Shown piece after piece: positions 1 to 5,119 of a stretch of 5,248 bases of DNA. The stretch lies in NCBI GenBank assembly GCA_026692885.1, contig JAPLNJ010000213.1, forward strand, positions 1-5,248, written 5' to 3'. The notes below the pieces were generated by a model. The model did no database searches, was not told the origin of the DNA, and was given only the letters and a program-made list of their open reading frames with translations. Origin of the DNA: Planctomycetota bacterium. Its GTDB lineage: Bacteria; Planctomycetota; Planctomycetia; Pirellulales; Pirellulaceae. The translations under genes were made by a program, and so were the position numbers. How positions within the stretch are numbered: the stretch's first letter is position 1; each line of letters opens with the position of its first letter.

Positions 1-354
1 CCGGGCGCCCACACCACCCGCGCCGACGTCTGGGAAGTGGGCGGAGTTCCCGGCAACTCCGCCCACCCTGCCCGCGTCCGCACCGCTCGACAACGCGCCG
101 GCGATCGGCACGGCGGGGACGATTCCCACCGCAACCAGGTGAGCAGCTCGACAGCCGGCGACGGCCGCGGAGTGGTGGGCCTGCAGGTCGATCAGCACCG
201 CGGCCACGTCGGGCAGTTCGGCACCCAGGGCCACGGCCGCGGAGTCGAGGGCCTGCAGGTCGATCAGCACCGCGCCGACGATCAGCACCGGGGCCACGCT
301 GGGCAGAATCTCCGGACCGTTCGACACCGCGGCCACGATCAGCACCGCAACCAC
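1..354 (-). CDS. Partial repeat-rich hydrophobic protein, possibly LRR-like, running off the left edge
   Basis: This is a stop-free minus-strand frame of 118 codons that runs out of the window. Two units with the core VLIDLQALDSAAVA (the second reads QAHHSAAVA) recur exactly 24 residues apart, a spacing typical of leucine-rich repeats. The sequence is dominated by Val, Ala, Leu, Ile and Gly. By hand count 102 of 118 third positions are G or C, which fits a coding frame in a high-GC genome. Openness alone proves little, because almost every frame here lacks stops; this frame is open back to an ATG at 519, but above 354 it reads as Arg/Pro-rich text unlike a protein. The GTG at 354 is only the point where protein-like sequence begins, and no ribosome binding site decides the start. 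The product may be a remnant of a planctomycete LRR-type protein. That family assignment is inference; the 24-residue periodicity is seen directly. Confidence 0.3.
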   Translation of the reverse strand, partial: MVAVLIVAAVSNGPEILPSVAPVLIVGAVLIDLQALDSAAVALGAELPDVAAVLIDLQAHHSAAVAGCRAAHLVAVGIVPAVPIAGALSSGADAGRVGGVAGNSAHFPDVGAGGVGAR

Positions 355-440
355 GGGCCGCGTCCAACGGCCGCTTCCTAGATGGCAACCAGGTGGACGG
401 CTCGACAGCCGGCGACGGCCGCGGAGTCGAGGGCCTGCAG
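347..440. repeat. Long direct repeat, copy 1
   Basis: This 94-base copy matches 541-633 with about five substitutions and a one-base length difference near its right end. It runs from GCAACCACGGGCCGCGTCC to the shared GGCCTGCAG. The one-base difference moves the two copies into different minus-strand frames. In this copy the minus-strand frame that encodes ELQALDSAAVA and then HLVAI meets a TAG at 380-378. Confidence 0.85.
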
Positions 441-477
441 CTCCGGACCGCTCGACACCGCGCCGGCGATCGGCGAC

Positions 478-518
478 GCAACCACGGGCCGCGTCCAACG
501 GTCGCTTCCTGGACGGCA
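478..518. repeat. Short partial copy of the long direct repeat
   Basis: These 41 bases match the first part of the 94-base repeat, with three differences from copy 1 (one C/T in ACGGYCGC, two in the GGACGGCA end). It lies 131 bases after copy 1 and 63 bases before copy 2, and it diverges after GGACGGCA. Its presence between the two long copies shows that the block grew by more than one event. Confidence 0.8.
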
Positions 519-540
519 TTCAGGGGCCACGATCGGCACC

Positions 541-633
541 GCAACCACGGGTCGCGTCCAACGGCCGCTTCCTGGACGGCAACCAGGTGGACGGCTCGGC
601 AGCCGCCACGGCCGCGGAGTCGAGGGCCTGCAG
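541..633. repeat. Long direct repeat, copy 2
   Basis: This 93-base copy is paired with 347-440. It ends in the same GGCCTGCAG but then continues into GTCGATCAGCACCGCG, where copy 1 continues into CTCCGGACCG. The unit is therefore a recombination patchwork and not a clean duplication. Confidence 0.85.
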
Positions 634-704
634 GTCGATCAGCACCGCGGCCAGGCTGGGGCAGCCCGGGCAACTCGGGACCGCGGCTATGTCGCATCGA
701 ATCA

Positions 705-1985
705 TTACACGCTTGCTCGATGTCGATGCCTGTCAATTGCCGCTTTCACTTCTCGCTCCGATTTCTGAAGTTCCCGCGCGAGGTCTAGTTTTATCGTATA
801 GCGTCCTGTCTTCCAGGCTTCGAAGATGCGCCGGTCTTCATTGAAGTCTGAGTCGATCTTTCGGCCGCGATTCCTTGCCGATTTCCATCGTTCGACGCCC
901 GCGCCAAGCCCTTGGTCACTGTCGTGCGTAGCTTTCTCTTCCCCGATGATTTCCAGTGGCTCAGCGGGGACAATCCGAAAAGCGTAAAGGGCCACGATTT
1001 GTTGTGGGAAACCCTTGCGGCAGTAATCGGCAAAGGGCACAACGGGATGCCGTTTTGCTTGTTCGCAATACGCCTGATATGTGTCCAAGAACCACACCGG
1101 GTTTTCGCCGTCCTTCAGCCGCGTCCCCGTTAGTGTTTCGATTTCCAGCACCTTCTTAACCGCATCCTCGTCACAGGGCGGTTGATCCGTTGGGACGATC
1201 AACGTTCTTGGCCCTACGTCGTCGGTAACGGGCCAGGAGCGTCCTTTCGTCAAAATCAGGTCCAGAAATACCAGAGCTCCAAGCAACGGTACACATCTGA
1301 GGCAAGCAGAGCCCGGGGTTTTCAGGGAAGGCCAGCGAAATCCGCTGGACGTTTGAAGCGAGTCACCAAGAGACACGGACACAGTACCCAAGTCAACGAA
1401 ATGATCGTCCCAGTTTCCGTCTTTCCACGGCAACGGCGGGCACCATGAAGTAACTTCCTCCGGAGGCAATTCCTCATAGTATTCTTCTTGGTAGTATCCT
1501 TCTCTCCGGTTGTCATCAAACAGATGACGTCCAAATCGCCACTTTCCCTTACAAAGCCAGCGTTGCCCCCGATCCTGCGCCAGACCGGAAACATCAAGCG
1601 TTTCAATTCCGTGGTCGACAGCCGCCAGAATTCGCGACAGCGCATCGTGGACAGAAAGGCAGTTGTCCAGACCGGGGGCATAAAGCGGTGGGGCGCCGAA
1701 CAGATCGGGCCATCGCTGTACAAACGATTCAGGAATGGCCCGATGAGGGGTCCACGAAACTCGTTCCGGGTTGAAGAACACATCTAGCGCGTACAAGGCA
1801 CTTAGGACGCCATGAAAAGCGTTGCTTCTTCTGTACCTGCCTTGTCCATACAACGAGTTCGCGAATCGATCGGCAACGTGGTAATCCCACGAATCTAGCG
1901 AGTCTTGCAGTCTGTCCGCCAACTTCCGCACAACATTAAGTTCGGATGGCTTGGGACGGAGCCCAGCAGGAAAAGAGACTTCCAT
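705..1985 (-). CDS. Unrecognised protein with C-terminal helix-turn-helix-like DNA-binding tail
   Basis: I do not recognise the first 370 or so residues of this 426-residue protein. They are mixed alpha/beta-looking and Trp/Tyr-rich, with an acidic Tyr/Glu patch (about 164-178) and one short hydrophobic stretch, VPLLGALVFLDLIL (232-245), too short to call a membrane span. No signal peptide is visible. The last 49 residues (378-426) differ: FNEDRRIFEAWKTGRY, then LDLARELQKS and REVKAAIDRHRHR. This is a two-helix pattern like sigma-region-4 or resolvase-type HTH tails, and I recall similar tails on planctomycete hypothetical proteins. DNA binding is therefore inferred. ATG 1985 is supported by an AGGAG ten bases upstream. 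A long hairpin precedes it, and the repeat block begins just beyond its stop. Its GC content (48-55% in counted lines) is below that of neighbouring genes, which suggests a separate origin. Its function is unknown. Confidence 0.8.
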   Translation of the reverse strand: MEVSFPAGLRPKPSELNVVRKLADRLQDSLDSWDYHVADRFANSLYGQGRYRRSNAFHGVLSALYALDVFFNPERVSWTPHRAIPESFVQRWPDLFGAPPLYAPGLDNCLSVHDALSRILAAVDHGIETLDVSGLAQDRGQRWLCKGKWRFGRHLFDDNRREGYYQEEYYEELPPEEVTSWCPPLPWKDGNWDDHFVDLGTVSVSLGDSLQTSSGFRWPSLKTPGSACLRCVPLLGALVFLDLILTKGRSWPVTDDVGPRTLIVPTDQPPCDEDAVKKVLEIETLTGTRLKDGENPVWFLDTYQAYCEQAKRHPVVPFADYCRKGFPQQIVALYAFRIVPAEPLEIIGEEKATHDSDQGLGAGVERWKSARNRGRKIDSDFNEDRRIFEAWKTGRYTIKLDLARELQKSEREVKAAIDRHRHRASV

Positions 1986-1995
1986 GATTCAGTTA

Positions 1996-2000
1996 CTCCT
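1996..2000 (-). promoter_or_regulatory. Ribosome binding site AGGAG for the HTH-tail protein
   Basis: AGGAG on the minus strand lies ten bases before the ATG at 1985-1983. It supports that start and is the clearest Shine-Dalgarno match in the window. It sits nine bases after the base of the long hairpin at 2010-2066, so pairing of the hairpin would not bury it. Confidence 0.7.
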
Positions 2001-2009
2001 AAATCGGGT

Positions 2010-2066
2010 CGGTCCCGGCGCGATTGCTGCGGAGTAGCTGACAGAAGCAGAATCGCGCCGGGTCCG
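2010..2066. repeat. Long inverted repeat in the leader of the HTH-tail gene
   Basis: The arms CCCGGCGCGATT (2014-2025) and AATCGCGCCGGG (2051-2062) are perfectly complementary over 12 bases. The outer bases 2010-2012 pair with 2064-2066 across one T/T mismatch. CTGC (2027-2030) pairs with GCAG (2047-2050) after a one-base bulge. The loop is 2031-2046. The stem ends 24 bases before the start codon at 1985. No U-run follows in either direction, so it does not look like an intrinsic terminator. It could be an mRNA leader structure, a protein-binding site or a recombination site. The structure is seen directly; its role is inferred. Confidence 0.75.
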
Positions 2067-2115
2067 CTTGGCCGCTCGGTTTCGAACCCTCGTAGCCGTC
2101 CCGATGCCCAACAGT

Positions 2116-2373
2116 TTACCCGTACTGAATTTTGCAGGAAGGCCCCGGCCGCAAGAGGCTTTCCGATTTGTCCCGCGCCACGCGCGCCAGCCGTCGCGTC
2201 ACGTCGGCGAAGTCCAGACCGTCACGGGCACCCCACCAGCTCCGTCACAGTTGCGCCGTCGGCTTGGTCACACGGACACCGATCGCCAAGTCACACCCGC
2301 ACAATTCGCGGGGCTTGGGATTCGCCAAGTCCGAACCCCAAGCCACCCGCTTTACGGCTGATACCAGCCGCGT
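2116..2373 (-). pseudogene. Possible readthrough remnant in the same frame as the serine recombinase
   Basis: After the TAG at 2376-2374 that ends the recombinase ORF, the same frame stays open for 42 codons. This part includes SDLANPKPRELCGCDLAIG and ends with TKPTAQL before a TGA at 2247-2245. The frame then opens for another 42 codons (GLDFADVTRRLARVARDKSE and so on) to a TAA at 2118-2116. Both segments read like plausible protein, and two in-frame stops split what could once have been one frame. However, neither segment resembles a serine-recombinase C-terminal domain as I know it, and high GC makes stop-free runs of this length common. This may be an unrelated gene relic or chance. Confidence 0.2.
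2296..2344 (-). repeat. Two abutting hairpins
   Basis: The first hairpin pairs CCCGC (2296-2300) with GCGGG (2308-2312) around a seven-base loop. The second pairs GGCTTGGG (2312-2319) with CCCAAGCC (2337-2344), then TTCG (2321-2324) with CGAA (2332-2335), around a seven-base loop. The single mismatch between them (2320/2336) is A/C on the plus strand but a G-U wobble in minus-strand RNA, so the 13-pair stem is continuous only there. The loop contains CGCCAAGTC overlap sequence that recurs at 2284-2292. No U-run follows. The fold sits 30-80 bases after the recombinase stop and may stabilise or end the upstream transcript. Confidence 0.55.
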
Positions 2374-2874
2374 CTAACAATCGTCTGGGGGCAGACTGTG
2401 GCTGATCCAGAAAACCGCTGTCTTGCCGCAACTGACGCTTGGCTTGCGTACTGTCCCGCGCGAACGGCGGGGTTTCTGGGGCAAGCTCGCGCTTGTGCAT
2501 CGGCCCGCATAGATGGGCAGCTCTGCCCACCCCTGCGCGGTGGTCAGCATCCGCACGCCTGCGTTGCGTAGCGGAGAAATGAACAAGCCTTCGTTGACAA
2601 GATCGAGTCGCCCGAAGCGCCGTTGATGGTCGCAAAGGATAACCTCAAACAGCCCCTTACGCCCGTCCAAGAGCATCCGGCAGAATGCCGGACGATCCTC
2701 AATCGAATCCCCCACTGCGAATTGGTCTTCGTACCATTCCACGATTTCGCACAGCGCCCGTTTTGCCAGCCGGGTCAACTTCCTGCGTTGTCGTTCCAAG
2801 GAGATTTTCCCGGCCGCCGGGAAAGCCCGAATGTAAGCCGCCGCTTTCCGTTGTTTGTCGGTCTTGTGTTTCAC
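2374..2874 (-). pseudogene. Truncated serine recombinase (resolvase/invertase N-terminal fold), catalytic serine lost
   Basis: Residues 11-125 follow the N-terminal catalytic domain of large serine recombinases: AAAYIR, then ISLERQRRKL, EIVEWYED, DRPAFCRMLLD, GLFEVILCDHQRRFGR, LFISPLRNAGVRMLTTAQG and YAGR. The usual YxR-V-S-x-x-x-Q active-site motif reads YIRAFPAAG, so Phe18 replaces the serine nucleophile and Gly22 the following Gln, with no length change. From residue 126 to the end at 166 the text is Ser/Arg/Pro-rich and no longer matches the family. The long recombinase/zinc-ribbon C-terminal region is absent. Family members with that region are usually 450 residues or more. The start is GTG 2874, supported by GGAAAGGAA eight or so bases upstream and 27 bases after the ParB-like stop. 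I infer that it cannot recombine DNA. A retained regulatory role is possible but unsupported. Confidence 0.82.
2806..2824. repeat. Perfect inverted repeat on the ruined recombinase active site
   Basis: TTTCCCGG and CCGGGAAA flank the three bases CCG. On the minus strand this palindrome spans the codons for AFPAAGK, residues 17-23 of the recombinase remnant, which is where the catalytic serine and the conserved glutamine should be. See the finding on how it may have arisen. Confidence 0.8.
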
Positions 2875-2901
2875 GATGGATTTCCTTTCCGACTAGAAGG
2901 G

Positions 2902-4011
2902 CTAGACCATGAACGGGCGATTCAACCACGCGCGCAGCGCGTCCAGGTGTTGCGGGTCCCAGACGTTGACGGCTTCGAATAGGTTGAACGGCTTCTTTTC
3001 CCACGGCGATTTACCAGGGTTCCACACATGCAGACAGAACAGCGCGGCCAGCCGCTCCCCGTGGCTCATCGGCCCGATGCAGTGAAACAGCTTTTCTGCA
3101 TTCCAGGGCGAAACGCCCGGCGCGCCTTTCAGGGACGGGAAGGTTTCCGCAACCCGCGTTAGGCGTTCTTCGTTCGTCAGCGTTTCGGCCCCGGGATCCG
3201 CCTCGGACGCCTCCACCTGTGGGACCATATCCGCGGAGGACTTGGTTTCCCCGGCCGCGTCGCTCCTTCCCTTGCTGCCCTGCGCAACCGCCTTCTGTGA
3301 ATGCGCGGCAGACAGCCCGCTAACCTTCCTTGGGCACGTCTCGGCTTGGTTGTTTTCTGCCAATAGCTTCGCGTTGCGTTCAAAATCTTCTGGCGTCCTC
3401 CAAGCCCAGGGGTTGGCCTCGATGTCGGCTTCGATACGGCCCAACACCTCCGGTTGATCGGCATACGGCAGAATCCGATTCGCCTTGTTTTGCGAGAGTT
3501 CCCCGCTGATGATGCGCTGCTGCCAGCGGTCGGGCAGGTGCAACAAGCGTTTCAGATTTGACACCCACGGGCGAGACTTCCGGTAGTGCTTGGCAATCTG
3601 CGTATCGTTCAGCCCCGCGCCCCCTTGCTCCTCCGGTTCCCCGAGGGACGTCACGTACTTGGCCTTTTCGATGGCGTTCCAGTCGCTACGATTCAAGTTT
3701 TCGTCTCCCATCATCAGCAGCGCGCCAGAAGCGGACACCATGCAGACCCGCGCGGGAATCGACTTGTGCCCCGCCTGCGTTGCGGCGCGCAACCGCCGTT
3801 CTCCCCAGATCAATTCCCATTCCCTTTCAGAACCCTCCGGTGCCGGTCTAACCCCGATGGGTTGCAGCAAGTCGTTTTCCTTCAGGGACGATACCAGCGC
3901 GGTCAACTCGCGTTCATCGAACACCGCACGGGGTTGTCTGGGGTTTGGTCCGATGTCGTTTACGTCAATCAGTTTCGTTTCAGTTTTCGCGAAAACGCTC
4001 TTGGCAATCAT
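2902..4011 (-). CDS. ParB/RepB/Spo0J-like DNA-binding protein
   Basis: This 369-residue protein has the ParB N-terminal nuclease/CTPase-type fold: NPRQPRAVFDERELTALVSS with LLQPIGVRP (23-55), the GERRLRAA box (70-77) and the ENLNRSDWNAIEKA box (104-117). In characterised ParB proteins these boxes bind CTP. An HTH follows (about 134-160, LNDTQIAKHYRKSRPWVSNL). After a Lys/Ser/Glu-rich linker (about 225-285) comes a C-terminal domain with LFHCIG, ALFCLHVWNP, FNLFEAVNVWDPQHLDALRAW (the last from 342). I recall this tail from planctomycete ParB-like proteins. No ParA is in the window, so this is more likely an element-borne DNA-binding or segregation-related protein than the chromosomal ParB. GAAAGG lies seven bases before the ATG. 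It sits between two recombinase genes with gaps of 40 and 27 bases, probably in one operon. Confidence 0.88.
   Translation of the reverse strand: MIAKSVFAKTETKLIDVNDIGPNPRQPRAVFDERELTALVSSLKENDLLQPIGVRPAPEGSEREWELIWGERRLRAATQAGHKSIPARVCMVSASGALLMMGDENLNRSDWNAIEKAKYVTSLGEPEEQGGAGLNDTQIAKHYRKSRPWVSNLKRLLHLPDRWQQRIISGELSQNKANRILPYADQPEVLGRIEADIEANPWAWRTPEDFERNAKLLAENNQAETCPRKVSGLSAAHSQKAVAQGSKGRSDAAGETKSSADMVPQVEASEADPGAETLTNEERLTRVAETFPSLKGAPGVSPWNAEKLFHCIGPMSHGERLAALFCLHVWNPGKSPWEKKPFNLFEAVNVWDPQHLDALRAWLNRPFMV
3983..3996. promoter_or_regulatory. 14-bp perfect palindrome inside the ParB-like gene (possible cis site)
   Basis: GTTTTCGCGAAAAC is its own reverse complement and covers codons 6-10 of the ParB-like gene. 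The canonical parS core is GTTTCACGTGAAAC. The two share the GTTT and AAAC ends, 8 of 14 positions, with a different centre. In Bacillus subtilis a parS site lies within spo0J itself, so a site inside the ParB gene has precedent. A 14-bp palindrome is expected about 0.3 times by chance in a window of this size with even base use. Confidence 0.25.
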
Positions 4012-4018
4012 GGTCTAA

Positions 4019-4024
4019 CCTTTC
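4019..4024 (-). promoter_or_regulatory. Ribosome binding site GAAAGG for the ParB-like gene
   Basis: GAAAGG on the minus strand lies seven bases before the ATG at 4011-4009. It falls within the 40-base gap after the tyrosine recombinase stop and supports that start. Confidence 0.55.
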
Positions 4025-4051
4025 GTTGGTCGTGTTTGTTGGGGGAATTGG

Positions 4052-5119
4052 TTAAGGGGTTTCCGCTGTGTGTTGCGACAGCGCGAGGGGGGCGAGAAAC
4101 TGCGTAGCATCGTTGCCTGGCAGTTTCGTAGGGTCGATATAGCGACGTGTCATTTCCGGCCCGCTGTGACCAAGCAGGGCGACGGCCGCTGACAGTCCCC
4201 CGCGTATCGCCGCGAGGGTGGCCACGGTTCGCCGCCATTTGTGCGTTTGGTTCATGCTGGTCCGATGGCTGCGCGGCACCCCCGCGAGTTCCAAAATTCG
4301 GTTGAAGTGGGCACCGGTTCCACCTCGATCTTTACGCCACGGGAAAAGCAGTTCCCGTTCTGGAAGCCAGATTTCCCGGATAGCCGCCACCGCATCCGCA
4401 CCCAAGCGAAAGCGTTTTCCGCGTCGCGTCTTGATGCCGACCGGACGCACGTACAGCCAACCGCTTTGCAGGTCCACATCGGCGCGGCGCAACTCCAATA
4501 ACGATCCACGCCGCAACGCCGTCCAGTAGGCGACCAGCAGGAAGGCACGCCACCACTTGTTGGCGGGAATGCCGTAGATCGGCATCAGTTCCAGTTTTCC
4601 CGCCGCTTCCACAATGCGAGCCGCTTCCTGTTCGCTCCATGAATCCGGTTCGTCCCAATGCTGCTTAAGCTTCTTGATGCGGGGCAGGGCAGAGACTAGC
4701 CCGCTGTCGAAAGCGAAACGCCAGACGGCAAGAAGTAGCGACCGATGGTGGTTTACTGTCCCCGGGGACTTGTTCTTCCGGCTTTGTGAGCCGAGGAAGT
4801 CGGCCGCTAAGCTGTCGCTGAGCTCGGTCAGCAACAAATCACGCCCGAAGTGTTCACGCATGAAACGAAAGATGCGTTCATAGGCTGCCCGCTGTGTCTC
4901 CGTCACTTCGATCAGTCGTTGCGGAGCGTACACCGTGCGGTAGAAGTGCCAGACCGTTCCCTCCTCCGGCGCAGGTTCATCTGGGGGGGCTTCGTTGACA
5001 GGACGGGGCACGCCCTTGGGCCTACTCTGTTTGCTGTGCTTCGTCCACTTCTTTCGCGGTGCCCGCTCGTAGTGGGCCACCGCCCCGATAGTGAAGGCGA
5101 AACGCCAGAGAGCGCGCAA
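4052..5119 (-). CDS. Tyrosine recombinase / phage-type integrase (Xer-like)
   Basis: This enzyme catalyses site-specific strand exchange through a tyrosine-DNA intermediate. Residues about 55-150 form the SAM-like core-binding domain (TVWHFYRTVYAPQR to TVNHHRSLLLAVWRFAF). The catalytic domain follows with all expected residues: Arg203 (TALRRGSLLEL), Lys230 or Lys235 (IKTRRGKR), His293 and Arg296 (THKWRRT, an unusual form of HxLRHT), His318 (LLGHSGPEM) and Tyr327 (TRRYIDP). The 355-residue length is normal for integrases. The N-terminus is the weak point. The 5119 start is a TTG with no clear ribosome binding site, and residues 1-50 are basic and Pro-rich. An in-frame ATG at 5167 is cut off by a TAA at 5140-5138. 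GTG codons downstream (residues 14 and 37) are alternatives. It probably drives integration or excision of the surrounding element; its target site is not visible. It is first in the apparent operon. Confidence 0.9.
   Translation of the reverse strand: MRALWRFAFTIGAVAHYERAPRKKWTKHSKQSRPKGVPRPVNEAPPDEPAPEEGTVWHFYRTVYAPQRLIEVTETQRAAYERIFRFMREHFGRDLLLTELSDSLAADFLGSQSRKNKSPGTVNHHRSLLLAVWRFAFDSGLVSALPRIKKLKQHWDEPDSWSEQEAARIVEAAGKLELMPIYGIPANKWWRAFLLVAYWTALRRGSLLELRRADVDLQSGWLYVRPVGIKTRRGKRFRLGADAVAAIREIWLPERELLFPWRKDRGGTGAHFNRILELAGVPRSHRTSMNQTHKWRRTVATLAAIRGGLSAAVALLGHSGPEMTRRYIDPTKLPGNDATQFLAPLALSQHTAETP

Larger units (their letters stand above)
82..652. repeat. Mosaic of imperfect direct repeats, very GC-rich
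   Basis: Several different units recur out of order. A unit containing GGCCGCGGAGTCGAGGGCC followed by CTGCAG occurs four times, with the CTGCAG at 181, 253, 435 and 628. Three copies continue into GTCGATCAGCACCGCG, while the one at 435 continues into a different unit. ACCGCTCGAC...GCCGGCGATCGGC occurs at 82-109 and 447-474 with one mismatch in 28 bases. TCCGGACCGYTCGACACCGC occurs at 311-330 and 442-461. Spacing between copies is irregular (72, 182 and 193 bases for the first unit), so this is not a simple tandem array. On the minus strand the copies encode related hydrophobic units, but not all in one frame. That fits a repeat gene broken by recombination and indels. Confidence 0.75.
355..704. 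other. Gene-free repeat stretch after the HTH-protein gene
   Basis: No convincing intact gene is seen here. Long stop-free runs exist in several frames on both strands, as expected at this GC content. One minus-strand ORF, 705-520 (61 codons), starts on a TAATG overlap with the stop of the upstream 426-codon gene. It carries the unit AAVLIDLQALDSAAVA and then degenerates into charged, Trp/Arg-rich text before its TGA. It may be a detached fragment of the same repeat gene seen at the left edge. No terminator-like hairpin with a U-run was found after the stop at 707-705. Confidence 0.5.
1986..2373. other. Intergenic region with hairpins and recombinase-frame remnants
   Basis: No intact gene is supported in these 388 bases. 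From left to right they hold the ribosome binding site and long hairpin before the 1985 gene, an open minus-strand segment (2244-2119), a second open segment (2373-2248), and two abutting hairpins at 2296-2312 and 2312-2344. A TTCGAA-containing stretch at 2081-2092 resembles a tRNA T-loop but lacks a matching T-stem and cloverleaf. No promoter could be called with confidence. Confidence 0.6.

Noticed and set aside
82..652. CRISPR array
   Set aside because: Repeats differ in length and order, spacing is irregular (72, 182 and 193 bases for the first unit), and units are shared between would-be spacers. No cas gene is present.
37..788. Plus-strand ORFs across the repeat block (starts near 37, 382 and 393)
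   Set aside because: Their products are Arg/Gly/His-rich repeat text typical of the reverse of a high-GC region. The minus-strand frame has the better codon pattern and hydrophobic periodicity.
1322..1783. 153-codon minus-strand ORF inside the HTH-tail gene
   Set aside because: It overlaps the 426-codon gene in another frame, has no ribosome binding site of note and reads as shadow sequence.
2075..2100. TTCGAA-containing stretch that resembles a tRNA T-loop
   Set aside because: The flanking bases do not form a five-pair T-stem, and no anticodon arm, D-arm or acceptor stem can be built around it on either strand.
2291..2635. Frameshifted continuation of the serine recombinase in the adjacent minus-strand frame
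   Set aside because: After the homology ends at residue 125, neither other frame shows the expected recombinase motifs, so a simple single frameshift does not restore the family's C-terminal part.
4012..4051. Terminator between the integrase and ParB-like genes
   Set aside because: The 40-base gap holds no stable hairpin with a U-run. It carries the ParB-like ribosome binding site, and co-transcription is more likely.
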